From positions 3,419,501 through 3,483,500 of the forward strand of contig NZ_CP035501.1 of the NCBI RefSeq assembly GCF_004135585.1: DNA of 64,000 nt, in the 5' to 3' direction. The DNA comes from Sphingosinicella sp. BN140058. GTDB lineage: Bacteria; Pseudomonadota; Alphaproteobacteria; Sphingomonadales; Sphingomonadaceae. The notes beneath the pieces are model-generated. The model did no database searches. It saw only the letters and a list, made by a program, of their open reading frames with translations, and had not been told where the DNA came from. The stretch's first letter is position 1; each line of letters opens with the position of its first letter. Shown here piece after piece: positions 39,655 to 49,269 of the stretch. The position numbers and the translations under genes are program-made.

Positions 39655-40850
39655 GCGTGATGGCGAACCTGAAGGACAAGACGGCCAACCGTCTCGGCCG
39701 CTCCGATCGCAGCGCGGTCGGCCGGTGGTTCTGGGAAATCGATCGCGTGCTGCTGTTCTTCGTCGCCGTGCTGATCGCGATCGGCCTGATCGCGGTGGCT
39801 GCCGCTTCGCCGGCCGCAGGTCAGCGTTATTCGGGCGGCAGCGTCAGCTTCACCCCGCTTCACTATTTTTACCGCCAGCTGGTCTGGATCCTGCTCGCCC
39901 TCCCGGTGATGATCGGAGTGTCGATGCTGCCCCGCGCCAAGGCGCGGCGGCTTTGCCTGCTCGGTGCCGGCTTCTTTACATTGCTGCTCTTCCTCGTGCC
40001 CGTGATCGGCGCCGAGGTGAACGGCGCCCGGCGCTGGATCGGCATGGGGTTCACGCAGTTTCAGCCTTCCGAGTTCCTGAAGCCGCTCTACATCGTCACG
40101 ATCGCCTGGCTGCTTTCGTTGAAGAACCAGGATGCGAGCCTGCCGATCGTGCCGCTCACCGGGCTGATCACCGCGCTGATCGCCTTGTTGTTGATGCAGC
40201 AGCCCAATTTCGGCGAGACGATCATCTTCGTGGCCGCGTGGGTGATGCTGCTCACCCTCTCCGGCGCCCCGATGCGCTTCCTCGTCTTCCTCGGTCTGGC
40301 CGGTCTTGCCGGCATCGTGCTCGCTTACTTCTTCTATCCGGTGGCGACGATCCGCATCGACGCCTTCCTGTTCTCTGGCGCGGAGCACGACACCTATCAG
40401 ACCGACAGCGCGTTGCGGACGCTGACCGCAGGCGGCCTGTTCGGCGCCGGCCCCGGCGCCGGCATGCGCAAGTTCCAGCTGCCGGAGCCCCATACCGACT
40501 ACATCTTCTCGGTGATCGGCGAGGAATTCGGGATCATCGCCTGCCTCGCCATCGCGGTCATCTATCTCGTCATCGTCGCCCGCGTGCTGATCCGCCTGCT
40601 GCACGAGGAGGATCAGTTCGTCGTCCTCGCCGCCGCGGGGCTCGTTACCCAGTTCGGCCTGCAGGCGCTGATCAACATGGCAGTCAACGTCCAGCTCGCC
40701 CCGTCCAAGGGCATGACTCTGCCGTTCATCTCCTATGGCGGCTCATCGATGGTCGCCTTGTCGATCGGCATGGGTCTGTTGCTCGCCTTCACGAGACGAA
40801 ATCCCTATCTGCACCGCTCGCCCTATGTGGTGCGATGGAGCGGACGATGA
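39651..40850 (+). CDS. ftsW: Septal peptidoglycan glycosyltransferase FtsW
   Basis: A SEDS-family polymerase that works with FtsI to build septal peptidoglycan. The 399-residue protein has around ten transmembrane helices and the SEDS hallmarks: [46 protein letters not shown] and [10 protein letters not shown]. It overlaps murD and murG by 4 bases each, the normal alphaproteobacterial order. Confidence 0.97.
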   Translation: MSVMANLKDKTANRLGRSDRSAVGRWFWEIDRVLLFFVAVLIAIGLIAVAAASPAAGQRYSGGSVSFTPLHYFYRQLVWILLALPVMIGVSMLPRAKARRLCLLGAGFFTLLLFLVPVIGAEVNGARRWIGMGFTQFQPSEFLKPLYIVTIAWLLSLKNQDASLPIVPLTGLITALIALLLMQQPNFGETIIFVAAWVMLLTLSGAPMRFLVFLGLAGLAGIVLAYFFYPVATIRIDAFLFSGAEHDTYQTDSALRTLTAGGLFGAGPGAGMRKFQLPEPHTDYIFSVIGEEFGIIACLAIAVIYLVIVARVLIRLLHEEDQFVVLAAAGLVTQFGLQALINMAVNVQLAPSKGMTLPFISYGGSSMVALSIGMGLLLAFTRRNPYLHRSPYVVRWSGR

Positions 40851-42010
40851 CCTTCTCTCGCCATTACGTTCTGGCCGCCGGCGGGACCGGCGGCCACATG
40901 ATTCCGGCGCATGCACTGGCCGAGGAGCTGATGCGCCGCGGTCACCGCGTCGCCCTCGTCACCGACGATCGCGGCGCCCGCATTCCGGGCCTGTTCGACG
41001 GTGTTCAGGTCCACATCCTGCCGGCCGGGCGCTTGAGCGGCGGCCCGCTCGGCTGGTTGCGCGCGGTGCGCAAGATCTTCCTTGGGCGCGCCATGGCGCT
41101 CCGCCTGTACGAGACCTTCCGTCCGTCGGCGGTGATCGGCTTCGGCGGCTATCCGGCGCTTCCCGCCCTGATGGCGGCGCAGCGAGACCGCATCCCGACC
41201 CTGGTGCACGAACAGAATGCCGTGCTCGGCCGCGTCAACCGGCTGGTCGCCGGCAAGGTCGACGCGATCGCAACCGCTTATCCCAATGTCGATCGGCTCG
41301 GCAAAGGTCACGAAAGCAAGGTCCATCTCGTCGGCAACCCCGTCCGGGACGAGGTGCTGGCGTTGCGCGAACAGCCTTATCCCGAGCTTGCCGAGGACGG
41401 TATCTTCCGGGTTCTCGTCACCGGCGGCAGCCAGGGTGCGTCGATCCTCAGCCGGGTGGTGCCGGAAGGTCTCGGCATGCTGCCGGAGCATTTCCGTCGC
41501 CGTCTCCAGGTGACCCAGCAATGCCGGGCCGAGGATATCGAGCAGGTGCGCGCGCGCTATGCCGGTCTCGGCATTCCGGCCGATCTCGCCACCTACATCA
41601 CCGACATGCCGGACAAGCTTGCCTGGTCGCACCTGATCATCGCCCGTGCCGGCGCGTCGACGATCGCCGAGCTCACCGCCGCCGGGCGTCCCGCGATTCT
41701 GGTGCCGCTGCCGAGCGCGACCGACGATCACCAGACCGCCAACGCCCGCGAGATGGCGAAGGCCGGTGGTGCCCGCATGATCCCGCAGAGGAGCTTCACG
41801 CCGATCGAACTCGCCAAGCAGATGCAGAAACTCGGCCTCGAGCCCGATGCGCTCGCCAACGCCGCATCCCGCGCCCGCTCGGTCGGCCGGCCCGACGCCG
41901 CCGGCGATCTCGCCGATCTGGTCGAACGTACCGGCCGGGATCTCGGCGCCGATCCGCTTCCGTCCAGCGAGACCGTCCTGACTCCCATTCCCAACGGTGC
42001 TTACGCATGA
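40847..42010 (+). CDS. murG: Undecaprenyldiphospho-MurNAc-pentapeptide GlcNAc transferase
   Basis: Adds GlcNAc to lipid I to make lipid II on the inner face of the membrane. The 387-residue GT28 protein has [17 protein letters not shown] at the N-terminus, [36 protein letters not shown] and [19 protein letters not shown] chose the ATG at 40847 (GGAG seven bases upstream, ATGA overlap with ftsW); an in-frame ATG at 40835 adds four residues. Confidence 0.97.
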   Translation: MTFSRHYVLAAGGTGGHMIPAHALAEELMRRGHRVALVTDDRGARIPGLFDGVQVHILPAGRLSGGPLGWLRAVRKIFLGRAMALRLYETFRPSAVIGFGGYPALPALMAAQRDRIPTLVHEQNAVLGRVNRLVAGKVDAIATAYPNVDRLGKGHESKVHLVGNPVRDEVLALREQPYPELAEDGIFRVLVTGGSQGASILSRVVPEGLGMLPEHFRRRLQVTQQCRAEDIEQVRARYAGLGIPADLATYITDMPDKLAWSHLIIARAGASTIAELTAAGRPAILVPLPSATDDHQTANAREMAKAGGARMIPQRSFTPIELAKQMQKLGLEPDALANAASRARSVGRPDAAGDLADLVERTGRDLGADPLPSSETVLTPIPNGAYA

Positions 42011-43419
42011 GAGGGGTCGGCACCGACATCGGCACCATTCATTTCGTCGGCATCGGCGGGATCGGCATGTCCGGCATCGCCGAAGTGATGCACATCCTCG
42101 GCTACAAGGTGCAGGGTTCGGACCTATCCGAAGGCTATGTCATCGAAGGTCTCCGCAAGGCGGGGATCCCGGTCACGATCGGTCAGCATGCCGACAACCT
42201 CGGCGACGCCGCGGTGGTGGTCGTCTCGACGGCGATCCGTAAGGACAATCCCGAGCTCGTCTGCGCCTACGAACGCCGCATACCGGTGGTTCGCCGCGCA
42301 GAAATGCTCGCCGAGCTGATGCGGCTCAAGTCGACGGTCGCCGTCGCCGGGACCCACGGCAAGACGACGACGACCTCGATGGTCGCCAGCCTGCTCGACG
42401 CGGGTGGGATCGATCCGACCGTGATCAACGGCGGCATCATCAACGCCTATGGTTCCAACGCGCGGCTCGGCAGCTCCGATTGGATGGTGGTCGAGGCGGA
42501 CGAGAGCGACGGCAGCTTCCTGCGGCTGGACGGCACGATCGCGGTCGTCACCAACATCGATCCCGAGCATCTCGATCATTATGGCAGCTTCGACAAGGTC
42601 AAGGACGCCTTCGTCGAGTTCGTCGAAAACGTCCCCTTCTACGGCGCAGCTCTGCTCTGCGTCGATCATCCCGAAGTGCAGACGATCATGCCGCGGCTTC
42701 GCGACCGGCGGGTCGTGCCCTATGGCTTCGCGGCCCAGGCCGACGTTCGCGGCGACAATGTCCGCCCGATCGCCGGGGGCAACCTCTTCGACGTCTCCAT
42801 CCGCGACCGAAGCGGAGAGGTCCGCACCATCCGCGACATCGAACTGCCGATGCCGGGCCGCCACAACGTCCAGAACGCGCTCGCGGCCATCGGCGTCGCC
42901 GCGGAACTCGGCATTCCCGATGCGGTCATTGCCCAGGGCTTTGCCAAGTTCCACGGCGTCAAGCGCCGCTTCACCAAGGTCGGCGAGATCGAAGGCGCGA
43001 CGATCATCGACGATTACGGCCACCACCCGGTCGAGATCCGCGCGGTGCTGGCCGCGGCCCGCGAAGGCGCGCAGGGCCGGGTGATCGCCGTCGTCCAGCC
43101 GCATCGCTTCAGCCGGCTGCAGAATCTGATGGAAGAGTTCCGCACCGCATTCAACGACGCCGACATCGTCTACGTCACGCCGGTCTACGCCGCCGGCGAG
43201 GAGCCGATCGAGGGCGTCGATGCCGAGGCCCTGGTCGAAGGCCTCAAGGAACGCGGCCACCGCTCGGTCAAGGCGGTTGCCGATCTGGAGGATCTCTGCC
43301 TGCAGCTGCGCGACATCGCAGCGCCGGGCGACATGGTGATCTGCCTGGGCGCCGGAGACATCACCAAATGGGCTGCCGCCCTCGCCGACGGCATTGCCTG
43401 CGCGAGGCGCGACAAATGA
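42007..43419 (+). CDS. murC: UDP-MurNAc:L-alanine ligase
   Basis: Adds the first residue of the stem peptide. The 470-residue protein has the N-terminal nucleotide fold ([17 protein letters not shown]), ATP loop [58 protein letters not shown] and QPHRFSR. It starts in the murG stop and overlaps murB by 4 bases. Confidence 0.98.
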   Translation: MRGVGTDIGTIHFVGIGGIGMSGIAEVMHILGYKVQGSDLSEGYVIEGLRKAGIPVTIGQHADNLGDAAVVVVSTAIRKDNPELVCAYERRIPVVRRAEMLAELMRLKSTVAVAGTHGKTTTTSMVASLLDAGGIDPTVINGGIINAYGSNARLGSSDWMVVEADESDGSFLRLDGTIAVVTNIDPEHLDHYGSFDKVKDAFVEFVENVPFYGAALLCVDHPEVQTIMPRLRDRRVVPYGFAAQADVRGDNVRPIAGGNLFDVSIRDRSGEVRTIRDIELPMPGRHNVQNALAAIGVAAELGIPDAVIAQGFAKFHGVKRRFTKVGEIEGATIIDDYGHHPVEIRAVLAAAREGAQGRVIAVVQPHRFSRLQNLMEEFRTAFNDADIVYVTPVYAAGEEPIEGVDAEALVEGLKERGHRSVKAVADLEDLCLQLRDIAAPGDMVICLGAGDITKWAAALADGIACARRDK

Positions 43420-44318
43420 GCTCGGCGACGCTCGACATGCCCGCGCTTGCCGGCACCATCGCTCCCTCGGGATCGCTTGCGGACTTCATCTGGTTCCGCA
43501 CCGGCGGCCCCGCCGAGTGGCTGGTGCGTCCCAGGGATGTCGACGATCTTGCTCAATTCTTGCGGGCACTCGATCCTGCCGTGCCGGTGCTGCCGGTGGG
43601 AGTCGGCTCAAATCTGATCGTCCGCGACGGCGGCGTTTCGGGGGTGGTCGTGCGGCTGCCCAAGAGTTTCGCCAAGGTCGCGATCGAGCCCGGCAACCGA
43701 GTTCGCGCGGGCGGCGGCGCGATGGGCATCACGGTCGCGTCGGCGGCACGCGACGCGGGCATCGCCGGCCTCGAATTCCTCCGCGGCATTCCCGGCACCA
43801 CCGGCGGAGCCGTCCGGATGAACGCCGGGGCCTATGGCCGCGACACGTCCGACATCCTGATCGAGGCGACCCTCGTGCTGCGCGACGGCCGTGTCGAGAC
43901 CTGGGCGGCCGAGCGGCTTGGCTATACCTACCGGCACAGCGACGTTCCGGCCGGCGCAATCGTTGTCGAAGCCCTGTTCGAAGGCACGGCTGGCGACCCG
44001 GCCGTCATCGGCGCAGAGATGGACCGGATCGCCGAGGAGCGCGAAGCGAGCCAGCCGCTCCGTTCCCGGACAGGCGGCTCGACCTTCAAGAACCCGCCCG
44101 GCCGCAAGGCGTGGCAACTGGTCGACGAAGCCGGCTGTCGCGGCTTGCGCCTCGGCGATGCCCAGGTCTCCGAGAAACATTGCAACTTTCTGCTCAACCT
44201 CGGCAGCGCCACGGCCGCGGACATCGAGGCGCTCGGTGAAGAGGTTCGCCGGCGCGTGCTCGCGCAATCCGGGGTGAGCCTGGAATGGGAAATTCAGCGC
44301 GTAGGAGTTGAAGCGTGA
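43416..44318 (+). CDS. murB: UDP-N-acetylenolpyruvoylglucosamine reductase
   Basis: An FAD enzyme that reduces UDP-GlcNAc-enolpyruvate to UDP-MurNAc with NADPH. The 300-residue protein has [41 protein letters not shown] (FAD-binding), MNAGAYG, the catalytic-serine motif [10 protein letters not shown] and [10 protein letters not shown]. The length and missing insertions place it in the short (type II) group. It overlaps murC and ddl. Confidence 0.96.
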   Translation: MSSATLDMPALAGTIAPSGSLADFIWFRTGGPAEWLVRPRDVDDLAQFLRALDPAVPVLPVGVGSNLIVRDGGVSGVVVRLPKSFAKVAIEPGNRVRAGGGAMGITVASAARDAGIAGLEFLRGIPGTTGGAVRMNAGAYGRDTSDILIEATLVLRDGRVETWAAERLGYTYRHSDVPAGAIVVEALFEGTAGDPAVIGAEMDRIAEEREASQPLRSRTGGSTFKNPPGRKAWQLVDEAGCRGLRLGDAQVSEKHCNFLLNLGSATAADIEALGEEVRRRVLAQSGVSLEWEIQRVGVEA

Positions 44319-45256
44319 CCGACAAGCTGCACGTCGCCGTTCTGATGGGCGGCTGGTCCGCGGAGCGGCCGGTCTCGCTGATGAGCGGCGCCGGCGTTGC
44401 CGACGCGCTGGAGAGCCTCGGTCACAGGGTCACCCGCATCGACATGGGGCGCGATGTCGCCGCGCGCCTGGCCGAGGCCAAGCCCGACGTCGTCTTCAAC
44501 GCGCTGCACGGAACGCCGGGTGAGGACGGTACCGTCCAGGGCATGATGGACCTGATGGGCCTCACCTACACCCATTCGGGCCTCGTCACGTCGGTGATCG
44601 CGATCGACAAGGAACTGACCAAGCAGCAGCTGGTGCCGAACGGCATCCGCATGCCGGGCGGCCACATCGTCGAAAGCGAGACTCTGTTCGAAGGCGATCC
44701 GATGCCGCGGCCGTACGTCGTCAAGCCGGTCAACGAAGGCTCTTCGGTCGGCGTCGCGATCGTGACCGACAGCGGCAATTACGGCCAGCCCATCGCCCGC
44801 AGCACGCCCGGGCCCTGGACCGAATTCGATCGCCTGCTCGCCGAGCCGTTCATCAAGGGGCGCGAACTCACCGTCGCGGTGCTGGGCGATGAGGCGCTCG
44901 CCGTCACCGAGCTCCGGACCAAATCAGGCTTCTACGATTTCGACGCCAAATATACCGAAGGTCTCACCGAGCATGTCTGCCCGGCCGACATACCGGACGG
45001 CGTGCGCGACGCCGCGCTCGCAATGGCTCTGGAGGCACATCGTCTGCTTGGCTGCCGCGGCTGCTCGCGCTCCGACTTTCGCTGGGATGAGGAAGAGGGT
45101 GAAAGCGGCCTCTATCTTCTCGAGGTCAACACCCAGCCCGGCATGACCCCGCTCAGCCTGGTGCCGGAGCAGGCGAAATATCGCGGCATGTCGTATCCGC
45201 AGCTGGTGCAGCGCATCGTCGACGAAGCGCTTCGGACAGGGGGAGGGACGGAGTGA
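44315..45256 (+). CDS. ddl: D-alanine--D-alanine ligase
   Basis: An ATP-grasp enzyme that makes the D-Ala-D-Ala dipeptide used by MurF. The 313-residue protein has VLMGGWSAERPVSLMSG at the N-terminus, FNALHGTPGEDGTVQG, YVVKPVNEGSSVGVAIV, GRELTVAVLG and YLLEVNTQPGMTPLSL. The start is a GTG overlapping murB (GTGA). The dcw position corresponds to ddlB of E. coli. Confidence 0.96.
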   Translation: MTDKLHVAVLMGGWSAERPVSLMSGAGVADALESLGHRVTRIDMGRDVAARLAEAKPDVVFNALHGTPGEDGTVQGMMDLMGLTYTHSGLVTSVIAIDKELTKQQLVPNGIRMPGGHIVESETLFEGDPMPRPYVVKPVNEGSSVGVAIVTDSGNYGQPIARSTPGPWTEFDRLLAEPFIKGRELTVAVLGDEALAVTELRTKSGFYDFDAKYTEGLTEHVCPADIPDGVRDAALAMALEAHRLLGCRGCSRSDFRWDEEEGESGLYLLEVNTQPGMTPLSLVPEQAKYRGMSYPQLVQRIVDEALRTGGGTE

Positions 45257-46197
45257 CGGCAAAGATCGCCCGCGGCGGCGCGGCGCCGCGTCCCCGGCCC
45301 AAGGCCAAGACCAGCGCCCGCGGCAAGAGCGGGCGCAAGCCGGCAGCGCCTTCCGCGCTCTCCGAGGCGGTGCGCCGGATCAGCGGGTGGATCCTCATTT
45401 TCATGGTGGTCGCGATCGCGATCGCGTTGCTGCTGGTGTTTCGCGTTCCCCAGCTGATCGGCACCAGCGTCGGCGAGGCGATCGGCGAGGCAGGCTTCGC
45501 GATGAAACGGGTCGAGATCAAGGGCGCGCAGAAGGTGCCGCAGCTCCAGATCTACAACATCGCATTCGATCAGCCGACCATGGCGATGCCGCTGATCGAC
45601 GTCGAGGCAACCCGGCAGCGCCTGCTCGGCTTCGGCTGGGTGCGCGACGCCCGGGTCTCGCGCCGCTTCCCCGATACGCTCGTCGTCGACATCGTCGAGC
45701 GCAAGCCGGCGGCGATCTGGCAGCACAATCAGCGTCTCGCCCTGATCGATATGGAAGGCGTGGTACTGGAACCGGTGCGGATGGATGCGATGCCCGATCT
45801 GCCGCTGGTGATCGGCCCGGCCGCGAATCTCCATGCATCGGAGCTCGGCCGCCTCGTCGATGCGGCGCCGCGTCTCCAGCCGATGATGGCCGGGGCGTCG
45901 TGGATCGGCGGCCGCCGCTGGGACATCCGCTTCCAGTCGGGCGAGATCCTCGCGCTTCCGGAAGGCGAGCAGGCGAGCAAGCGCGCGCTGGCCAATTTCG
46001 CGCGCATGGATCAGGCGACGCAGCTTCTCGGCCGCGGCTTCGTTCGCTTCGACATGCGGATCCCCGGCAAGTTCATCGTCCGCGTGTCGAGCGAGCCCGG
46101 CAGCAGCGTGCCGGCAATCGCCCCCGAGACACCGCCCAAGGATGCTCCGGCCGAGACGCCCGGGACGCCCGGCATCGATCCGGCGCAGACGATCTGA
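45253..46197 (+). CDS. ftsQ: Cell division protein FtsQ
   Basis: A bitopic divisome protein that links FtsL/FtsB to early components. The 314-residue protein has a basic cytoplasmic N-terminus rich in Arg/Lys/Pro, one transmembrane helix (about residues 41-60, WILIFMVVAIAIALLLVF), and a POTRA domain (MKRVEIKGAQKVPQLQI ... RVSRRFPDTLVVDIVE). The start GTG overlaps ddl; the stop overlaps ftsA by one base. Confidence 0.93.
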   Translation: MTAKIARGGAAPRPRPKAKTSARGKSGRKPAAPSALSEAVRRISGWILIFMVVAIAIALLLVFRVPQLIGTSVGEAIGEAGFAMKRVEIKGAQKVPQLQIYNIAFDQPTMAMPLIDVEATRQRLLGFGWVRDARVSRRFPDTLVVDIVERKPAAIWQHNQRLALIDMEGVVLEPVRMDAMPDLPLVIGPAANLHASELGRLVDAAPRLQPMMAGASWIGGRRWDIRFQSGEILALPEGEQASKRALANFARMDQATQLLGRGFVRFDMRIPGKFIVRVSSEPGSSVPAIAPETPPKDAPAETPGTPGIDPAQTI

Positions 46198-47465
46198 TGA
46201 AGAGGCCCACCCCAACGCCCGGTCGCCGCCTGGTCACCGCGCTCGACGTCGGCTCCTCCAAGGTGTCGGCGCTGATCGCCGAACCCGGCGAGGGCGGCGA
46301 ACTGCGCATCCTCGGCACCGGTCAGCGCCAGAGCCAGGGCGTCCGCCGCGGCTTCATCGCCGACATGGAACGCACGGAGGTCGCCATCCGAGAGGCGGTC
46401 GAGCAGGCGGAGCGGATCGCCGCGACCAATATCGAGGACGTCTTCGTCGGCTTCTCGGCGGGCGGCCTGGTCAGCTCGGTGGCGAGCGTCGAGCTGCAGA
46501 TCGGCGGCCGCCGTATCGAGCCCCAGGACATCGATCAATTGCTCGGCGTCGGCCGCCAGTCGATCGACGCCGAAGGGCGGATGATCCTCCACGCTTTGCC
46601 CGCGCTCTACACGCTTGATGGTCTGCAGGGCGTGAAGAAGCCGCTCGGGCTCCATGCCGATCGGCTCGCCGTCGACATTCACGTCATCGCCGCCGAACCA
46701 TCGCCGGTCCGCAATCTCGATCTGTGCGTCCGCTCCGCCCATCTCGGCGTGCAGGCGATCGTCGCCTCGCCGGTGGCGGCCGGCAAGGCGTGCCTCAGCG
46801 AAGAGGAGCGGGAGCTCGGCGTCGCCCTGGTCGAGCTCGGTGCCGGCGTCACCAACGTCTCGGTCTTCGCCGGCGGCATGCTGGTCGGCCTCAAGTCGCT
46901 GGGCATCGGCGGCATGGACATCACGGACGATATCGCCGCGGCGTTCGGCACCCGCCGGGTCGAGGCCGAGCGGATGAAGTGCTTCTACGGTTCGGCGACG
47001 ACGAGCCCGCGCGACAATCACGACATGATCGAGCTGAAGCCGATCGCCGGATCCGAGGAGGGGACGGAGGCGTCCCGTATCACCCGAGCCCAGCTCAACT
47101 CCGTGATCCGGGCCCGGCTCGAGCATCTCACCAACGAGATTGCAGCGGCGCTGAAGGAGCTCGGCTTCGGCGGTCCGTTCGGGCGCCAGGTGGTGCTGAC
47201 GGGCGGCGGCTCGGAGCTGAAGGGCATCGCCGATTACGCCCAGGGCGTGCTCGGCCGTGCGGTCCGGATCGGCCGCCCGAACTTGCGCGGCCTGCCCGAA
47301 GCACATTCGGGCCCGGCCTTCACCACCCTGGTCGGGCTGGCCCAGTTCGCGGCTTCGGACGAACTCGATCTGCGGGCCGCCGTGTCGCCGGAGATGAGTG
47401 TCCAGAAACAGAACAGCGGCGGCATCGTTCAGCGCTTGATTACCGCCTTCAGGAGCGGCTTTTGA
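46197..47465 (+). CDS. ftsA: Cell division protein FtsA
   Basis: An actin-like ATPase that tethers FtsZ to the membrane. The 422-residue protein has the phosphate-1 motif ALDVGSSKVSALIAE, the 1C domain, the second phosphate loop LGAGVTNVSVF, the adenosine motif VVLTGGGSELKGI and a C-terminal amphipathic membrane-targeting helix (GGIVQRLITAFRSGF). It is the last gene of the overlapped block; ftsZ follows after 130 bp. Confidence 0.97.
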   Translation: MKRPTPTPGRRLVTALDVGSSKVSALIAEPGEGGELRILGTGQRQSQGVRRGFIADMERTEVAIREAVEQAERIAATNIEDVFVGFSAGGLVSSVASVELQIGGRRIEPQDIDQLLGVGRQSIDAEGRMILHALPALYTLDGLQGVKKPLGLHADRLAVDIHVIAAEPSPVRNLDLCVRSAHLGVQAIVASPVAAGKACLSEEERELGVALVELGAGVTNVSVFAGGMLVGLKSLGIGGMDITDDIAAAFGTRRVEAERMKCFYGSATTSPRDNHDMIELKPIAGSEEGTEASRITRAQLNSVIRARLEHLTNEIAAALKELGFGGPFGRQVVLTGGGSELKGIADYAQGVLGRAVRIGRPNLRGLPEAHSGPAFTTLVGLAQFAASDELDLRAAVSPEMSVQKQNSGGIVQRLITAFRSGF

Positions 47466-47489
47466 GACTTGACGGCGCATATCCGCGAC

Positions 47490-47514
47490 AAAAAGCGACT
47501 CGGAGCCGCTTTTT
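47490..47514 (+). terminator. Hairpin in the ftsA-ftsZ gap, possible attenuator
   Basis: AAAAAGCG (47490-47497) pairs perfectly with CGCTTTTT (47507-47514) around a 9-base loop, giving a stem ending in five Ts, 24 bp after the ftsA stop. This could terminate part of the dcw transcript and leave ftsZ to its own promoter. Confidence 0.5.
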
Positions 47515-47573
47515 CGCTCGCACCCGAGAATCGCTTCGTGCAAAAGGAGTTAACAGTGTTTGCCCAGCTGAAT

Positions 47574-47582
47574 TGTGGATAG
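47574..47582 (-). promoter_or_regulatory. DnaA-box-like site just before ftsZ
   Basis: TGTGGATAG, one mismatch from the reverse DnaA box TGTGGATAA, 13 bp upstream of the ftsZ start. Two GANTC (CcrM-type) sites, at 47497 and 47528, lie in the same leader. In Caulobacter crescentus DnaA and CcrM/GcrA control ftsZ, so this is suggestive, not proven. Confidence 0.4.
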
Positions 47583-47595
47583 GGGGAGAAAGCAA

Positions 47596-49092
47596 ATGAG
47601 CATCGACTTCATTCGTCCCGAAGTGGATGAATTGCGGCCCCGGATCAGTGTGATCGGTGTCGGTGGCGCCGGCGGCAATGCCGTCGCCAACATGATTGCG
47701 AACGACGTCCAGGGCGTCGATTTCATCGTCGCGAACACCGACGCGCAGGCGCTCAACGCCTCGCCCGCCGATCACCGCATTCAGCTCGGCCTGCGCATCA
47801 CCCAGGGCCTCGGCGCCGGGTCGCGACCCGAGATCGGCAAGGCCGCTGCGGAAGAAGCGATCCAGGAGATCGAGGAGGCGCTCGAGGGCGCCCACATGTG
47901 CTTCATCGCCGCGGGCATGGGTGGCGGCACCGGCACCGGTGCTGCCCCGGTCATCGCCAAGGTCGCGCGCGACAAGGGCGTGCTGACCGTGGGCGTGGTC
48001 ACCAAGCCGTTCAGCTTCGAGGGCAATCGCCGCGGCCGTTCGGCCGAAGCCGGCATCAACGAGCTCCAGCAGCACGTCGACACGCTGATCGTCATCCCCA
48101 ACCAGAATCTCTTCCGCATCGCCAATCCGAACACGACCTTCAAGGAAGCGTTCGCGATGGCCGACGAGGTGCTCCAGCAAGGCGTTCGCGGCATTACCGA
48201 TCTGATGGTGATGCCCGGCCTCATCAATCTCGATTTCGCCGACGTCCGCTCGGTGATGGGCGAGATGGGCAAGGCGATGATGGGCACCGGCGAAGCGTCG
48301 GGCGACAATCGGGCGATCGAGGCCGCGGAAAAGGCGATCGCCAATCCGCTGCTCGACGGCGTGTCGATGCGCGGGGCGCGCGGCGTGATCATCTCGATCA
48401 CCGGCGGCGAGGACATGCGCCTGATGGAAGTCGACGAAGCGGCCAGCCACATCAAGGAACTGGTCGATCCGGACGCCAACATCATCTGGGGTTCGGCCTT
48501 CAATACCGAGCTCGACGGCAAGATCCGCGTTTCGGTGGTCGCCACCGGCATAGAGGCCGAAGCGGTCACCCAGGCGCCGCCGCAGCCAGCGAAGGTCTTC
48601 GCCTTCCCGGGCGCCAGCCGCAGTTCCGAAGCCAAGACCAGTGCGCCGCCGGAGGCGCCGGTGGCCGAAGCCGTCCCTGCCGAAACGCAGGCACAGGCTT
48701 CGTCCGCCGCTGAACTCGATCTTGCAGCGGAGCAGAGCGGCACGCTGAACCTCGACACGCCGGCGCCGGAGGGCGGCGACGAACTGCTGCTGGACAGCGG
48801 CGCGATCATCGAAGGCGAAGAGGGCGGCGAAAGCTTCATCGACGAGAATGTCGCGAGCGGTCCCGAGAGCCGCGCGCCGAGCGGTTCGCGCAGCTGGATC
48901 ACCGGTGAGGAGCCGCAGGCCGCGGCGCCCCGGCCCGCCCGTGGCAATACCGGCGGCGGAACCCTGTTCGAGCGCATGTCCAACATCGCCCGCGGTGCCG
49001 ACAAGGCGCAGGTGGAAGAAGAGCCCGCGCCGCGCATGCGCCGCGATCCGCTCGACATCCCGCGCTTTCTCGGCCGGCAGAACAACCAGTAA
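47596..49092 (+). CDS. ftsZ: Cell division GTPase FtsZ
   Basis: The tubulin-like GTPase that forms the Z ring. The 498-residue protein starts at the ATG behind GGGGAGA ([10 protein letters not shown]). It has the GTP-binding tubulin signature GGGTGTG at residues 109-115, [18 protein letters not shown] and [11 protein letters not shown]. Residues ~320-480 are an Ala/Pro/Glu-rich linker, and the C-terminus ends in the conserved peptide [15 protein letters not shown] that binds FtsA. It is last in the dcw cluster; lpxC does not follow. Confidence 0.98.
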   Translation: MSIDFIRPEVDELRPRISVIGVGGAGGNAVANMIANDVQGVDFIVANTDAQALNASPADHRIQLGLRITQGLGAGSRPEIGKAAAEEAIQEIEEALEGAHMCFIAAGMGGGTGTGAAPVIAKVARDKGVLTVGVVTKPFSFEGNRRGRSAEAGINELQQHVDTLIVIPNQNLFRIANPNTTFKEAFAMADEVLQQGVRGITDLMVMPGLINLDFADVRSVMGEMGKAMMGTGEASGDNRAIEAAEKAIANPLLDGVSMRGARGVIISITGGEDMRLMEVDEAASHIKELVDPDANIIWGSAFNTELDGKIRVSVVATGIEAEAVTQAPPQPAKVFAFPGASRSSEAKTSAPPEAPVAEAVPAETQAQASSAAELDLAAEQSGTLNLDTPAPEGGDELLLDSGAIIEGEEGGESFIDENVASGPESRAPSGSRSWITGEEPQAAAPRPARGNTGGGTLFERMSNIARGADKAQVEEEPAPRMRRDPLDIPRFLGRQNNQ

Positions 49093-49140
49093 GCGATAAC
49101 CTGCCGGCCGGCAAAAGGCAGGGAATCGGAACAACTTAGC

Positions 49141-49168
49141 GGCGCCGCGGGCTTCGGCTTGCGGCGCC
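49141..49168 (+). terminator. Hairpin downstream of ftsZ
   Basis: An 8-bp GC stem (GGCGCCGC with GCGGCGCC) around a 12-base loop, 48 bp after the ftsZ stop; a short T-run (49176-49181) follows seven bases later, so it is not a textbook terminator. Confidence 0.45.
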
Positions 49169-49269
49169 AATCGTCGTTTTTCGGAAAAGTTCCACCGCTT
49201 CATCGTTGATGTCGCTCGGTCCGGCGCAGCCCGGTTGCCCTTCCTCCGGCAGTCGGTTCTAACCGCATC

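Noticed and set aside
47550..47565. CtrA-binding site (TTAA-N7-TTAA) upstream of ftsZ, and a similar TTAACGATAC near 59432
   Set aside because: Only the first TTAA half-site is present at each; the second half does not match.
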